From Pseudomonas syringae (GTDB lineage Bacteria > Pseudomonadota > Gammaproteobacteria > Pseudomonadales > Pseudomonadaceae): a DNA stretch of 59,856 bases. Each line of letters opens with the position of its first letter. Position 1 is the stretch's first letter. A program made the position numbers and the translations under genes. The notes beneath the pieces were generated by a model, which did not search any database, had not been told where the DNA came from, and saw only the letters and a program-made list of their open reading frames with translations. This document shows positions 43,718 to 51,914 of the stretch, in pieces. Where the stretch lies: the NCBI RefSeq assembly GCF_021606685.1, contig NZ_WKCB01000030.1:1-59856 (forward strand), in the 5' to 3' direction.

Positions 43718-44542
43718 TTATCGAGCAGCGAGAATAAACCGTTCGATGGCCTCGGCGGCACCGTCTTCGATATTGCTGCCGGTGACCACACTGGCCTGGC
43801 GCTTGACGGTTTCTTCCGCCTGCCCCATGGCAATCGACAAACCGGCCACGTGAAACATCGCCGGGTCATTGCCGCCATCACCGATCGCCGCCGTCTGCTC
43901 GATGGGCACGCCCAAGTGCGCCGCCAGGGTCTTCAAGGCTTCGCCCTTGTTGGCCAGCATCGCGGTCACATCCAGGTAAACCGGCTGCGAACGCGACACC
44001 TGGGCCAGCCCGTGCACTTTGGGCTGCAATTGCGCTTCCAGCTCCACCAGCAATTGCGTGTTGTTACTCGCCGCGACAATCTTGTCGACCCGGTCCAGGT
44101 AGGGCTCGAAACTCTCCACCACCACCGGGCCATAACCCAGGCCATCGGCTTCACGCTGCTCCATCGGCCCAGGGGCGTCGCGACGCAGCCAGTCGCCGTC
44201 GGCGAACACCCAGACCTCAACGTCCGGCTCGGCGGAAAACAGCGCCAGGGTAACCAGCGCCGCTTCCGCCGGCAGGTGATGGGCAACCAGGATGCTGCCA
44301 TCCGGGTTGATCAGCGTGCCGCCATTGAACCCGGCCACCGGCACATCGATACCAAATGTCTCGATCAGGTGCAGCATGGCCTTGGGCGGCCGCCCGCTGG
44401 CCAGGCTGAATAACACCCCGGCGTCGCGCAAGGCGCGAATCGCATCGGCCGTGCGCTGACTCAGGCTGTGATCCGGATGCAGCAAGGTGCCGTCCACGTC
44501 ACTGAGGATAAAACGGATGGGATGAATCGCTGCATCACTCAT
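43718..44542 (-). CDS. HAD-superfamily phosphatase (Cof type)
   Basis: A 274-residue haloacid-dehalogenase-like hydrolase of the Cof (IIB) subclass. Motif I is FILSDVDGTLLHPDHSLS (nucleophile Asp near 14), motif II is FSLASGRPPKA, and motifs III/IV lie around the Lys of NKGEALKTLAAHLGV and the acidic GDGGNDPAMFHVAG. Cof proteins dephosphorylate sugar phosphates or cofactors. It is the third gene of an operon gnd-zwf-HAD, overlapping zwf by 4 bases (ATGA). This suggests a role in handling pentose-phosphate sugars or a damaged metabolite of that pathway, which is inference. Confidence 0.88.
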   Translation of the reverse strand: MSDAAIHPIRFILSDVDGTLLHPDHSLSQRTADAIRALRDAGVLFSLASGRPPKAMLHLIETFGIDVPVAGFNGGTLINPDGSILVAHHLPAEAALVTLALFSAEPDVEVWVFADGDWLRRDAPGPMEQREADGLGYGPVVVESFEPYLDRVDKIVAASNNTQLLVELEAQLQPKVHGLAQVSRSQPVYLDVTAMLANKGEALKTLAAHLGVPIEQTAAIGDGGNDPAMFHVAGLSIAMGQAEETVKRQASVVTGSNIEDGAAEAIERFILAAR

Positions 44543-46062
44543 CCGAGGCTATGCCACGTACGGCCATCACGGGCCAGCAACGCATCGGCGGCGGCCGGGC
44601 CGTCTTCACCGGCCTTGTAGGCCTGGATCCCGTCGTCTTCCTTCCACGCATCCAGAAACGGCTGCACCGCACGCCAGCCGTTCTCGATGTTGTCGGCGCG
44701 CTGGAACAAGGTCTGGTCGCCGGTCATGCAGTCATAAATCAGGGTTTCATAGCCTGTCGATGGCTGCATCTCGAAGAAGTCCTTGTAGGCGAACCCTAGC
44801 TGGATATTGGCCATGTCCAGGGTCGGCCCGGGCTTTTTCGCCAGCAGGTCGAACCACATGCCCTCATTCGGCTGGATCTGGATCTTTAGGTAAGTCGGCT
44901 TGAGCTCATCAACCTCGGTATCCCGGAACTGCGCGTACGGCGCCGGCTTGAAGCAAATCACGATTTCGGTGTCGCGCACGCTCATGCGCTTGCCGGTACG
45001 CAGGTAGAACGGCACACCCACCCAGCGCCAGTTGTCGATCATGACTTTCAGCGCGACAAACGTCTCGGTGCTGCTGTCAGGTGCGACGTTGGCCTCTTCC
45101 CGGTAGCCCGGCAGCAGCTTGCCGCCGATTTCACCCGAGGTGTACTGCCCACGGACCGAGTTGGCCCGCGCGTCCTCCAGGGACCAAGGGCGTACCGCGC
45201 CGATCACCTTGGCCTTTTCGCCGCGCACGGCATCGGCGCCAAAGGCGGCTGGCGGCTCCATGGCCACCATCGCCAGCAGCTGGAACAGGTGGTTGGGCAC
45301 CATGTCGCGCAGGGTGCCCGTCTTTTCGAAGAAGTTGCCCCGTGTTTCCACACCGACGGTTTCGGCGGCGGTGATTTGCACGTGGTCGATGTAATGGTTG
45401 TTCCAGAACGCTTCGAACAGCACGTTGGAGAACCGGCTGATCAGAATGTTCTGCACCGTCTCTTTGCCCAGGTAATGGTCGATGCGATAGATCTGCTTCT
45501 CGCTCATCACCTTGAGCAGGCTGGCGTTCAACGCTTCGGCGGTGGCGAGGTCGGAGCCGAATGGCTTTTCGATCACCACGCGACGGAAACCGTCATCGGT
45601 TTCCGTGAGCAAGCCGGCACTGCCCAGGCGCTGCACCACGTCACTGAAGAAGCGCGGTGCGGTGGCCAGGTAGAACACCGCATTGCCGGTGCCGCTGTCG
45701 GCGATTTTCTTGCCGATATCGGCGTAGGTGCTGTCGTCGAGGAAGTCACCCTCGACGTAGCTGATGCCCTTGGCCAATTGCGCCCACAAGGCCGGGTCCA
45801 ACGCGTTATCCGCATTGCCCTTGACCTTGCTTGCCGCTTCGGTGCGAATGAAATCCTCCAGCTTCTTGGCGAAGTCGGCGTCGCTGATGGCGTTGTGATC
45901 AACGCCGACAATGCGCAAGCCGTCGCCCAGCAGCCCGTCACGACTGAGGTTGTACAGCGCCGGCATCAGCAGGCGCTTGACCAGGTCGCCATGGGCGCCA
46001 AACAGAAAGAGTGTGGTGGGTGGAGCGGGTTCGGCCTTGGGTTTCTTGCCGTTAGCGGTCAT
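44539..46062 (-). CDS. zwf: Glucose-6-phosphate 1-dehydrogenase
   Basis: A 507-residue enzyme that oxidises glucose-6-phosphate to 6-phosphogluconolactone with NAD(P)+. The nucleotide motif is the variant [12 protein letters not shown] near residue 22 (the usual wording is GASGDL). The active-site signature [13 protein letters not shown] lies near residue 195, with catalytic His in the following region. [19 protein letters not shown] and the [13 protein letters not shown] segment are standard. The length is typical. It overlaps both neighbours by 4 bases (gnd upstream, HAD downstream), so the three genes are one coupled operon. This is one of possibly several zwf paralogues in the genome, since it is not beside hexR-pgl-eda. 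Confidence 0.94.
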   Translation of the reverse strand: MTANGKKPKAEPAPPTTLFLFGAHGDLVKRLLMPALYNLSRDGLLGDGLRIVGVDHNAISDADFAKKLEDFIRTEAASKVKGNADNALDPALWAQLAKGISYVEGDFLDDSTYADIGKKIADSGTGNAVFYLATAPRFFSDVVQRLGSAGLLTETDDGFRRVVIEKPFGSDLATAEALNASLLKVMSEKQIYRIDHYLGKETVQNILISRFSNVLFEAFWNNHYIDHVQITAAETVGVETRGNFFEKTGTLRDMVPNHLFQLLAMVAMEPPAAFGADAVRGEKAKVIGAVRPWSLEDARANSVRGQYTSGEIGGKLLPGYREEANVAPDSSTETFVALKVMIDNWRWVGVPFYLRTGKRMSVRDTEIVICFKPAPYAQFRDTEVDELKPTYLKIQIQPNEGMWFDLLAKKPGPTLDMANIQLGFAYKDFFEMQPSTGYETLIYDCMTGDQTLFQRADNIENGWRAVQPFLDAWKEDDGIQAYKAGEDGPAAADALLARDGRTWHSLG

Positions 46063-47042
46063 TTTTTGGAAGTCTCCACGTGACCACCAAAGCCGAAGCG
46101 CATGGCAGACAGCATCTTGTCACCGTAGGTGCTCTGCTGACGCGAGCGGAAGCGCGCGAACAACGACGTCGAGAGTACCGGCACCGGCACGGCCTGTTCC
46201 ATGGCGGCCTCGATGGTCCAGCGGCCTTCGCCGCTGTCGGCTACGGAGCCTGAGTAACCGTCGAGTTTGGGGTCAGTCGCCAGTGCATCGGCCGTCAGGT
46301 CGAGCAACCAGGACGAGACCACGCTGCCCCGGCGCCAGACTTCGGCGATATCGGCGACATTCAGGTCGAAACGCTGGTCTGCCGGCAGGTTTTCCGAGTT
46401 CTTGGTCTTGAGGATGTCAAAACCTTCGGCAAACGCCTGCATCATCCCGTATTCAATGCCGTTGTGGATCATCTTGACGAAATGCCCGGCGCCCGCAGGG
46501 CCAGCATGGATGTAACCTTGCTCGGCACGTTTGTCGGCCGACGGCGAGCGATCCTTGGTGCGCGGAATGTTGCCCAGGCCCGGCGCCAGGCTGGCGAAGA
46601 TCGGGTCCAGGCGCTGCACGGATTCAGTGTCGCCACCGATCATCATGCAGTAGCCACGTTCCAGGCCCCAGACGCCGCCGGAAGTACCGACGTCGACATA
46701 GTGCAGGCCCTTCTGCGCCAACGCCTTGGCGCGACGCACATCGTCCTTATAGTTGGTGTTGCCGCCGTCGATGATGACATCACCGTCTTCCAGCAGCTCG
46801 CTCAATTCATTGATGGTGTGTTCCGTGGGGTCGCCTGCCGGCAGCATCACCCAGACGGCGCGAGGCTTTTGCAGCCCGGCAACCAAGGCTTTCAAGTCGG
46901 CAACGCCGGTGGCGCCCTCCTCGCTAAGGCCTTTTACAAATGCTTCGTTACGGTCGTAAACAACGGTGGTATGCCCATTGAGCATCAGGCGCCGTGCAAT
47001 ATTCCCGCCCATGCGGCCTAGTCCGATAATCCCCAGTTGCAT
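46059..47042 (-). CDS. gnd: 6-phosphogluconate dehydrogenase, decarboxylating (short YqeC/GntZ type)
   Basis: A 327-residue enzyme that converts 6-phosphogluconate to ribulose-5-phosphate and CO2. The Rossmann motif is [19 protein letters not shown]. Substrate-binding [19 protein letters not shown] lies near residue 120, with catalytic Lys and Glu in [21 protein letters not shown] near 188. The short form (about 330 rather than 470 residues) is the NAD-preferring tetrameric class. It is first in the operon gnd-zwf-HAD. The preceding 270 bases hold its promoter region and a small divergent gene. Confidence 0.93.
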   Translation of the reverse strand: MQLGIIGLGRMGGNIARRLMLNGHTTVVYDRNEAFVKGLSEEGATGVADLKALVAGLQKPRAVWVMLPAGDPTEHTINELSELLEDGDVIIDGGNTNYKDDVRRAKALAQKGLHYVDVGTSGGVWGLERGYCMMIGGDTESVQRLDPIFASLAPGLGNIPRTKDRSPSADKRAEQGYIHAGPAGAGHFVKMIHNGIEYGMMQAFAEGFDILKTKNSENLPADQRFDLNVADIAEVWRRGSVVSSWLLDLTADALATDPKLDGYSGSVADSGEGRWTIEAAMEQAVPVPVLSTSLFARFRSRQQSTYGDKMLSAMRFGFGGHVETSKK

Positions 47043-47313
47043 GTGCTGATGCTCCCAACTACTAAATAAATGTGTGACATAGTTTATAGCGCAATGAGGC
47101 TAATGAGGGTTAGTCCAGGCCCGATCCGTGTAGTTTCATGAGAAAAAGTTGCCATCATTTCAGCATCACGGCCCAAAAAGTCACACGACCGTCAAAAATA
47201 AAAAAGTTCCCTTGCTGCAAAAAAGAATTCAGAATTGCTTCCGACTGCTGCCGAGAACCTCGACTCAAGCGTTCTGGCACACCGCGACACACCGGCTATT
47301 TGCGAGGTAAGCA

Positions 47314-47493
47314 ATGAGCACTGCACAGATGCCCCGTCCGCCACAGACCCTCTACGTCAACATCCGCCGTGATGAGTTGCGCCAGCTGAAAGACGAGCGC
47401 GATCAACTGCAGCAGGAAGTCATGCGCCTACGCTCGCACATCATTCAAGCCCAGCTGGATCAGCCCTCCAGCGCGCAGCCTGCGCTCTGCTGA
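47314..47493 (+). CDS. 59-residue coiled-coil microprotein
   Basis: A short frame beginning MSTAQMPRPPQTLYVNIRRD and ending in a Ser/Ala/Pro tail with a final Cys. Residues 17-50 form a charged heptad pattern (ELRQLKDERDQLQQEVMRLRSH) with L/L/L/V/L at coiled-coil positions, as in a leucine zipper. GAGGT lies 5 bases before the ATG. It could be a dimerising regulator or an adaptor. I know no family. It is divergent from gnd and 160 bases before cptA on the same strand. Confidence 0.65.
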   Translation: MSTAQMPRPPQTLYVNIRRDELRQLKDERDQLQQEVMRLRSHIIQAQLDQPSSAQPALC

Positions 47494-47654
47494 GCCGCGT
47501 CATCGCTTTGTAAGATAACGCCTACGAAAATCTCACAAAGTTTTCACACGCCCCTCCCGATACTCCCGCCCCCAAGGGCCACCGCATGCAAGGGTGGCCT
47601 CTGTTGCGCGCAGCCCTGCGCGTCAACTCAAGAATTGTCGGGTCGGAGCGCTGG

Positions 47655-49415
47655 ATGGCAATGTTCAAACGCAGCACTAAGTCTGCGAAAGGCTTTGATT
47701 GGGCCGGTCTCGGCTGGCTGTTCATATTTTTCTGGTATTTCTCGGGTATTACCCAGCTGCTGATACAACTGAGCGGAACCTCCGGCTTCAGTGGTTTCCG
47801 CCAGGCATTCTTCATGAGCGCGCTGTGGCTGGCGCCGATGTTGATATTCCCGCGCCGTACGCGCTTGCTCGCAGCCCTGATCGGCGTGGTGCTGTGGGCT
47901 TGCTCCATGGCCAGCCTGGGTTATTTCTTCATCTACCAGCAAGAGTTTTCCCAAAGCGTCATCTTCATCATGTTCGAGTCGAACATTTCTGAAGCGGGTG
48001 AGTACGCCACCCAGTATTTCGCCTGGTGGATCGTGCTGGCATTCATCGCCCACACCGCTGTCGCGATTTTCCTGTGGACCCGGGTGCGCCCGGTGTACCT
48101 GCCGCGCGGTCAGGCGCTGCTGGCGTCCACGGCGATCCTGGTGGCGATCATCGGTTACCCGCTGGTCAAGCAGATCGCGCGCAGCGATACCCTGGCAGAC
48201 GCGATGGACCGCTTTGAATCGCGCATCGAGCCGGCCGTACCGTGGCAGATGATCGTCGCCTACCGCCGCTACACCGAACAACTGGACAACATGCAAGGCA
48301 TGCTCGACAGCGCGAGCCAGATCCCGCCGTTGACCAACCTCAAGGACAGCATGGCCGGCCAGCCCTCGACCCTGGTGCTGGTGATCGGCGAGTCCACCAA
48401 CCGCCAGCGCATGAGCCTCTATGGCTACCCGCGCAACACCACGCCGGAACTGGACAAGCTGCGCGACCAATTGGCAGTGTTCGACAACGTCATCACGCCG
48501 CGCCCCTACACCATCGAGGCACTGCAACAGGTGCTGACGTTTGCCGACGAGCAAAACCCGGACCTGTACCTCAAGACGCCGTCGATCGTCAGCGTGATGA
48601 AACAGGCCGGCTACAAGACCTACTGGATCACCAACCAGCAGACCATGACCAAGCGCAACACCATGCTCACGACCTTTTCCGAACAGGCCGACGAGCAGGT
48701 GTACCTGAACAACAACCGCAACCAGAACGCCCGCCAATATGACGGCGACGTGCTGGCGCCATTCGCCAAGGCCCTGGCCGATCCGGCCGAACGCAAGTTC
48801 ATTGTGGTGCACCTGCTCGGCACCCATATGAGCTACCAGTACCGCTACCCGCCGACCTTCGACAAGTTCACCGATCGCCAAGGGGTACCGGCGGGCATCC
48901 GCGACGACCAACTGCCGACCTACAACAGCTACGACAATGCGGTGCTGTACAACGACTTCGTGGTGTCGAGCCTGATCAAGGATTACGCCAAGACCGACCC
49001 CAATGGCTTCCTGCTGTACCTGTCGGACCACGGCGAAGATGTGTTCGACTCGGCCGGCCATGCCACCCTGGGGCGCAATGAAGGCAAACCCACGGCGCCG
49101 ATGTACACCATTCCGTTCATGGCCTATGCGTCACCGAAATGGCGCGAAACCCACGACTGGAACTTCGCCGGCGATTTGCAGCGCCCGTACAGCAGTTCAC
49201 AGTTGATTCACACCTGGGCCGACCTGGCCGGGCTGAGCTTCAACGAACTGGATCGCACCAGAAGCGTGGTAAGCGACAGCTTCACGCCACGCCCCTTGTT
49301 GATCGGCAACCCCTACGCGGCCCAGCGCAAGGCGCTGATAGACTTCAGCCTGATCAAGCCGAAAAAGGTCAATTCAACCGATGTGGTACTTCAGGAAACG
49401 CCGAACAGCCCCTGA
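47655..49415 (+). CDS. cptA: Phosphoethanolamine transferase CptA
   Basis: A 586-residue inner-membrane enzyme that adds phosphoethanolamine to lipopolysaccharide, in enterobacteria to the core heptose-I phosphate. Five N-terminal helices (about 15-190) are followed by a periplasmic sulfatase-fold domain. The metal/nucleophile motif is VLVIGESTNRQRMSLYGYPR (Thr near 269). Later metal ligands are in HLLGTHMSYQYRY and YLSDHGEDVFD. The wording agrees closely with E. coli CptA (GQEFSQSV..., RPYTIEALQQVLTFA, MKQAGYKTYWITNQQTMT). The ATG at 47655 has GGAG 6 bases upstream. An earlier in-frame start at 47586 has no ribosome-binding site. Confidence 0.9.
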   Translation: MAMFKRSTKSAKGFDWAGLGWLFIFFWYFSGITQLLIQLSGTSGFSGFRQAFFMSALWLAPMLIFPRRTRLLAALIGVVLWACSMASLGYFFIYQQEFSQSVIFIMFESNISEAGEYATQYFAWWIVLAFIAHTAVAIFLWTRVRPVYLPRGQALLASTAILVAIIGYPLVKQIARSDTLADAMDRFESRIEPAVPWQMIVAYRRYTEQLDNMQGMLDSASQIPPLTNLKDSMAGQPSTLVLVIGESTNRQRMSLYGYPRNTTPELDKLRDQLAVFDNVITPRPYTIEALQQVLTFADEQNPDLYLKTPSIVSVMKQAGYKTYWITNQQTMTKRNTMLTTFSEQADEQVYLNNNRNQNARQYDGDVLAPFAKALADPAERKFIVVHLLGTHMSYQYRYPPTFDKFTDRQGVPAGIRDDQLPTYNSYDNAVLYNDFVVSSLIKDYAKTDPNGFLLYLSDHGEDVFDSAGHATLGRNEGKPTAPMYTIPFMAYASPKWRETHDWNFAGDLQRPYSSSQLIHTWADLAGLSFNELDRTRSVVSDSFTPRPLLIGNPYAAQRKALIDFSLIKPKKVNSTDVVLQETPNSP

Positions 49416-49543
49416 AACTGCATCAATAGCTTATTTGATAAAAAATGTTACGGACGCGTCGGCTTTTATAACGGTGTGCAGTGGGAACCCCCGCACACCG
49501 TAACGCTTGGCCGGGATTTAAGGGTTAACCCATCACCCTCTTA

Positions 49544-49561
49544 GTTAACAGTATTGTTAAC
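49544..49561. promoter_or_regulatory. GTTAACA palindrome, possible operator
   Basis: GTTAACA-GTAT-TGTTAAC is a perfect inverted repeat. Another GTTAAC lies at 49524-49529 and a GTTAAT at 49578. The cluster sits upstream of the small secreted protein gene, after the cptA 3' end. Confidence 0.4.
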
Positions 49562-49577
49562 GCCTGACCTCAATTGC

Positions 49578-49610
49578 GTTAATTCCCACTTAATAAGATC
49601 GCCCCATAGT
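49578..49610 (+). promoter_or_regulatory. PmrA-like box and promoter of the small secreted protein gene
   Basis: GTTAAT (49578-49583), five bases, CTTAAT (49589-49594) matches the direct-repeat PmrA box (CTTAA[GT]-N5-CTTAA[GT]) except for the first base. CATAGT at 49605-49610 lies 10 bases further, a plausible -10 for an activator-dependent promoter. Transcription would start near 49617. Confidence 0.4.
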
Positions 49611-49671
49611 TGCCTCCATCATCTGATCAAGGAGCGACTGGATACCGATCAATCTTAATGGGAATAGCGCA

Positions 49672-49893
49672 ATGAAACTCTCTACCTTGATGCTCGCCAG
49701 CCTGATGACCCTGACCTCCGCCGCCGCGTTCGCAGAAGGCGGCTCGGAGCGCTCAAAGGAGTTCTACAACAACTTCACCTTCATGCAGAACCAGCTTCAC
49801 AGCACTAACGAACGGGTTGCCGCCGCCGATGGCAAGGATATGAAAATGGACACGGTTGAAGAAACCAATACTGATCAACAACCCAAAAGCTGA
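49672..49893 (+). CDS. Small secreted hydrophilic protein, unknown function
   Basis: A 73-residue protein with a clear signal peptide (MKLSTLMLASLMTLTSAAAFA, cut near residue 21). The remaining 52 residues are charged (SERSKEFYNNFTFMQNQLHS..., ending DQQPKS) and have no cysteine. I recognise no domain. It is probably a free periplasmic peptide-like protein. It has its own promoter region with a PmrA-like box and is closed by a strong terminator. Its neighbour cptA modifies LPS, which makes a cationic-stress role a reasonable guess only. Confidence 0.75.
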   Translation: MKLSTLMLASLMTLTSAAAFAEGGSERSKEFYNNFTFMQNQLHSTNERVAAADGKDMKMDTVEETNTDQQPKS

Positions 49894-49943
49894 AGTAACC
49901 GTACTACCCTCTGCCATTCTGCTCCTATGGCCAAGGCTAACTT

Positions 49944-49970
49944 GGCGCCATCTAATGGCGCCTTTTTTTT
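49944..49970 (+). terminator. Rho-independent terminator
   Basis: GGCGCCAT (49944-49951), loop CTA, ATGGCGCC (49955-49962), then T8 (49963-49970). It terminates the small secreted protein gene. Confidence 0.95.
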
Positions 49971-49982
49971 GCCCGCTATTTA

Positions 49983-50474
49983 TTAAAGCGGCTTGCTCCA
50001 GAACAACATGCGGCCAAACTCAGGATCAAACTTGGAATCATCAAAACCAAACTTACGGTACGCCGACTGGGCCACGGCATTGCCTTCAAGCACTTCCAGG
50101 GTGATCTTGCAGCAGCCACGCTGGCGCGCGATTTCCTCGACCTTCTGCAGCATTTTCTGACTCAACCCCAAGCCACGAAACGCCTCCATCACCGCCACAT
50201 CGTGGACGTTGACCAAAGGGCGGCAGGCAAATGTGGAAAACCCTTCGAAGCAATTCACCAGGCCCGCCGGCTCACCGCCGACGAACGCCAGCACGCTGAA
50301 CGCATGGGGACGCTTGGCCAGTTCGCCGGGCAGTTGCTCCAGAAGGTCGGCAGGCAGGCTGTGGCCTCCACCCATCGGGTCTTCGGCGTAATGGTTGAGC
50401 ACGCGGCCAATGGCCTGGGCATGCACGGGGTTGGTATAGCTGGCTTGCAGCACCAGGATATCTGGGGTGTCCAT
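49983..50474 (-). CDS. GNAT-family N-acetyltransferase
   Basis: A 163-residue acetyltransferase. The acetyl-CoA binding motif A is VNVHDVAVMEAFRGLGLSQKMLQKVEEIARQRGC (R-x-x-G-L-S variant of Q/RxxGxG/A, near 95-125). Motif B is KITLEVLEGNAVAQSAYRKFGF (near 128-150). The substrate is unknown. AAGGA lies before the ATG at 50474. It is a single gene, convergent with the small secreted protein gene. Confidence 0.9.
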   Translation of the reverse strand: MDTPDILVLQASYTNPVHAQAIGRVLNHYAEDPMGGGHSLPADLLEQLPGELAKRPHAFSVLAFVGGEPAGLVNCFEGFSTFACRPLVNVHDVAVMEAFRGLGLSQKMLQKVEEIARQRGCCKITLEVLEGNAVAQSAYRKFGFDDSKFDPEFGRMLFWSKPL

Positions 50475-50647
50475 GTCCTTCCTCGATCACGACAACAAGG
50501 GATTCGGCTCCCTTTGAGGCGCACGATTGTAAGCGCGGAATCGGTAACAGATGAAGGAGATTAACTACAAATATCCGCCTGAAAGTGCGAAGGGTATGCC
50601 TCTAAAAAAGCGCGATGCGTGAATTTCGAGGTTTTTTCCTACCTGCT

Positions 50648-51751
50648 TCAGCCAAACCGCTGGCGTTGCATTTCTTGCAGCCGACTCAGCGTGCGACGGA
50701 AGGGAAATTCCAGATAACCCTCGGTATACAAGCATTCCAGCGGCACCTGAGCCTCGATATACAGCGGCACTTTGCGGTCGTAGCATTCGTCCACCAGGGC
50801 GATGAAGCGCCTCACGCTGTCATCGTGCACCGACAGTTGCGGCAACTCGCGATCACCGGCCACCACACGCTCGGCAGCATCCTCGGTGCCGCGCGCAATA
50901 CGGCCCGGACGTCGCTGCGCACTCAGGTTCGGCACCCCGCCCAGCAGGATCACCTTGAAACGGTCACACAGCAGCATGAAATCCATCGCGGCCAGAGGCT
51001 GCTCGCAAAGCTCGGCATAGCGACACCACAGCACCCTGTCACTGGACCGCACCGCCACGATGCCACGGTGGCCGACCGTGACCGCGCCGCTGCTCGCTGC
51101 CTGCCCCTGGGCCAATTGCTGGAACACAGTGGCCAGCGCATCCGGCTGGTTCACCCAATAGCGCTGGATGCCGACACCTGGGTGCAAGCGATGGTCTTGC
51201 GCGCCATCCACCGCGACCACGTGCAGGTGCTGCTTGAGCGCGGCGATGCCGGGCAAAAACCGCTCACGGTTGAAGCCATCGGCATATAGCTGATCCGGCG
51301 GTTGGTTGGAGGTGCAGACCATGACCACGCCTGCCTCGAACATCACCTGGAACAGCCGACCGAGAATAATTGCATCGCCGATATCATTGACGAACAGCTC
51401 GTCGAAGCACAACACACGTACTTCCCGACTGAGTTCCCGCGCCAGCGCCTGCAACGGGTCATGGGTGCCGGTGAGCTGGAACAGGCGCTGATGCACCCAC
51501 CCCATGAAATGATGAAAATGCTGACGCCGCGCCGGTACCCGCAAGGTCTGGTAAAACTGGTCCATCAACCAGGTCTTGCCGCGCCCGACCGCCCCCCACA
51601 GGTACACGCCGTTGATAGGCGAGCGGCCTTGGTGCAGGGCCTCGTGGCAGGCCTGCAAGGCAGCCACCGCCCGGCGCTGGGCGTCGTCGGCAACGAACCC
51701 CTGTTGGGCGATGGCGTGTTGGTAGGCGGTAAGGGGCGAGTCGAGCGTCAT
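50648..51751 (-). CDS. zapE: Cell division protein ZapE (AFG1-like ATPase)
   Basis: A 367-residue AAA-type ATPase. Walker A is GAVGRGKTWLMDQFY (near 50-64), Walker B is VLCFDELFVNDIGDA (near 115) and sensor 1 is VMVCTSNQPPDQLYADG. ZapE associates with the Z-ring in enterobacteria and modulates FtsZ, while its mitochondrial relative AFG1/LACE1 handles respiratory chain proteins. Pseudomonas often carries two such genes, so this copy could be a paralogue. The length is typical. Confidence 0.88.
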   Translation of the reverse strand: MTLDSPLTAYQHAIAQQGFVADDAQRRAVAALQACHEALHQGRSPINGVYLWGAVGRGKTWLMDQFYQTLRVPARRQHFHHFMGWVHQRLFQLTGTHDPLQALARELSREVRVLCFDELFVNDIGDAIILGRLFQVMFEAGVVMVCTSNQPPDQLYADGFNRERFLPGIAALKQHLHVVAVDGAQDHRLHPGVGIQRYWVNQPDALATVFQQLAQGQAASSGAVTVGHRGIVAVRSSDRVLWCRYAELCEQPLAAMDFMLLCDRFKVILLGGVPNLSAQRRPGRIARGTEDAAERVVAGDRELPQLSVHDDSVRRFIALVDECYDRKVPLYIEAQVPLECLYTEGYLEFPFRRTLSRLQEMQRQRFG

Positions 51752-51872
51752 GCCCGCCAGTATGAACTACACGGAAATATCCAGCCGCGAAATCTTGCCC
51801 TGCGCACTCATCGCCGAGCGCTTCCCCCTCGATAACGGCGCGGATCCACCGCGACCGCCGGTTATTTGAGGC

Positions 51873-51903
51873 AAAAAAAACGGCCTGAACAGGCCGTTTT
51901 TTT
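51873..51903. terminator. Terminator downstream of pepN
   Basis: A8, then CGGCCT-GAAC-AGGCCG (51881-51896), then T7. It is symmetrical and lies just after the pepN stop on the minus strand, ahead of zapE. Confidence 0.93.
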
Positions 51904-51914
51904 ATTTGCTCAGA

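Noticed and set aside
47042..47313. Regulatory RNA or tRNA upstream of the microprotein gene
   Set aside because: I found no cloverleaf, no GGA-rich stem-loops and no terminator followed by T-run in this stretch.
47628..49061. A 477-codon open frame opposite cptA
   Set aside because: Antisense to a gene with intact catalytic motifs. The translation is biased to H, R, G and V.
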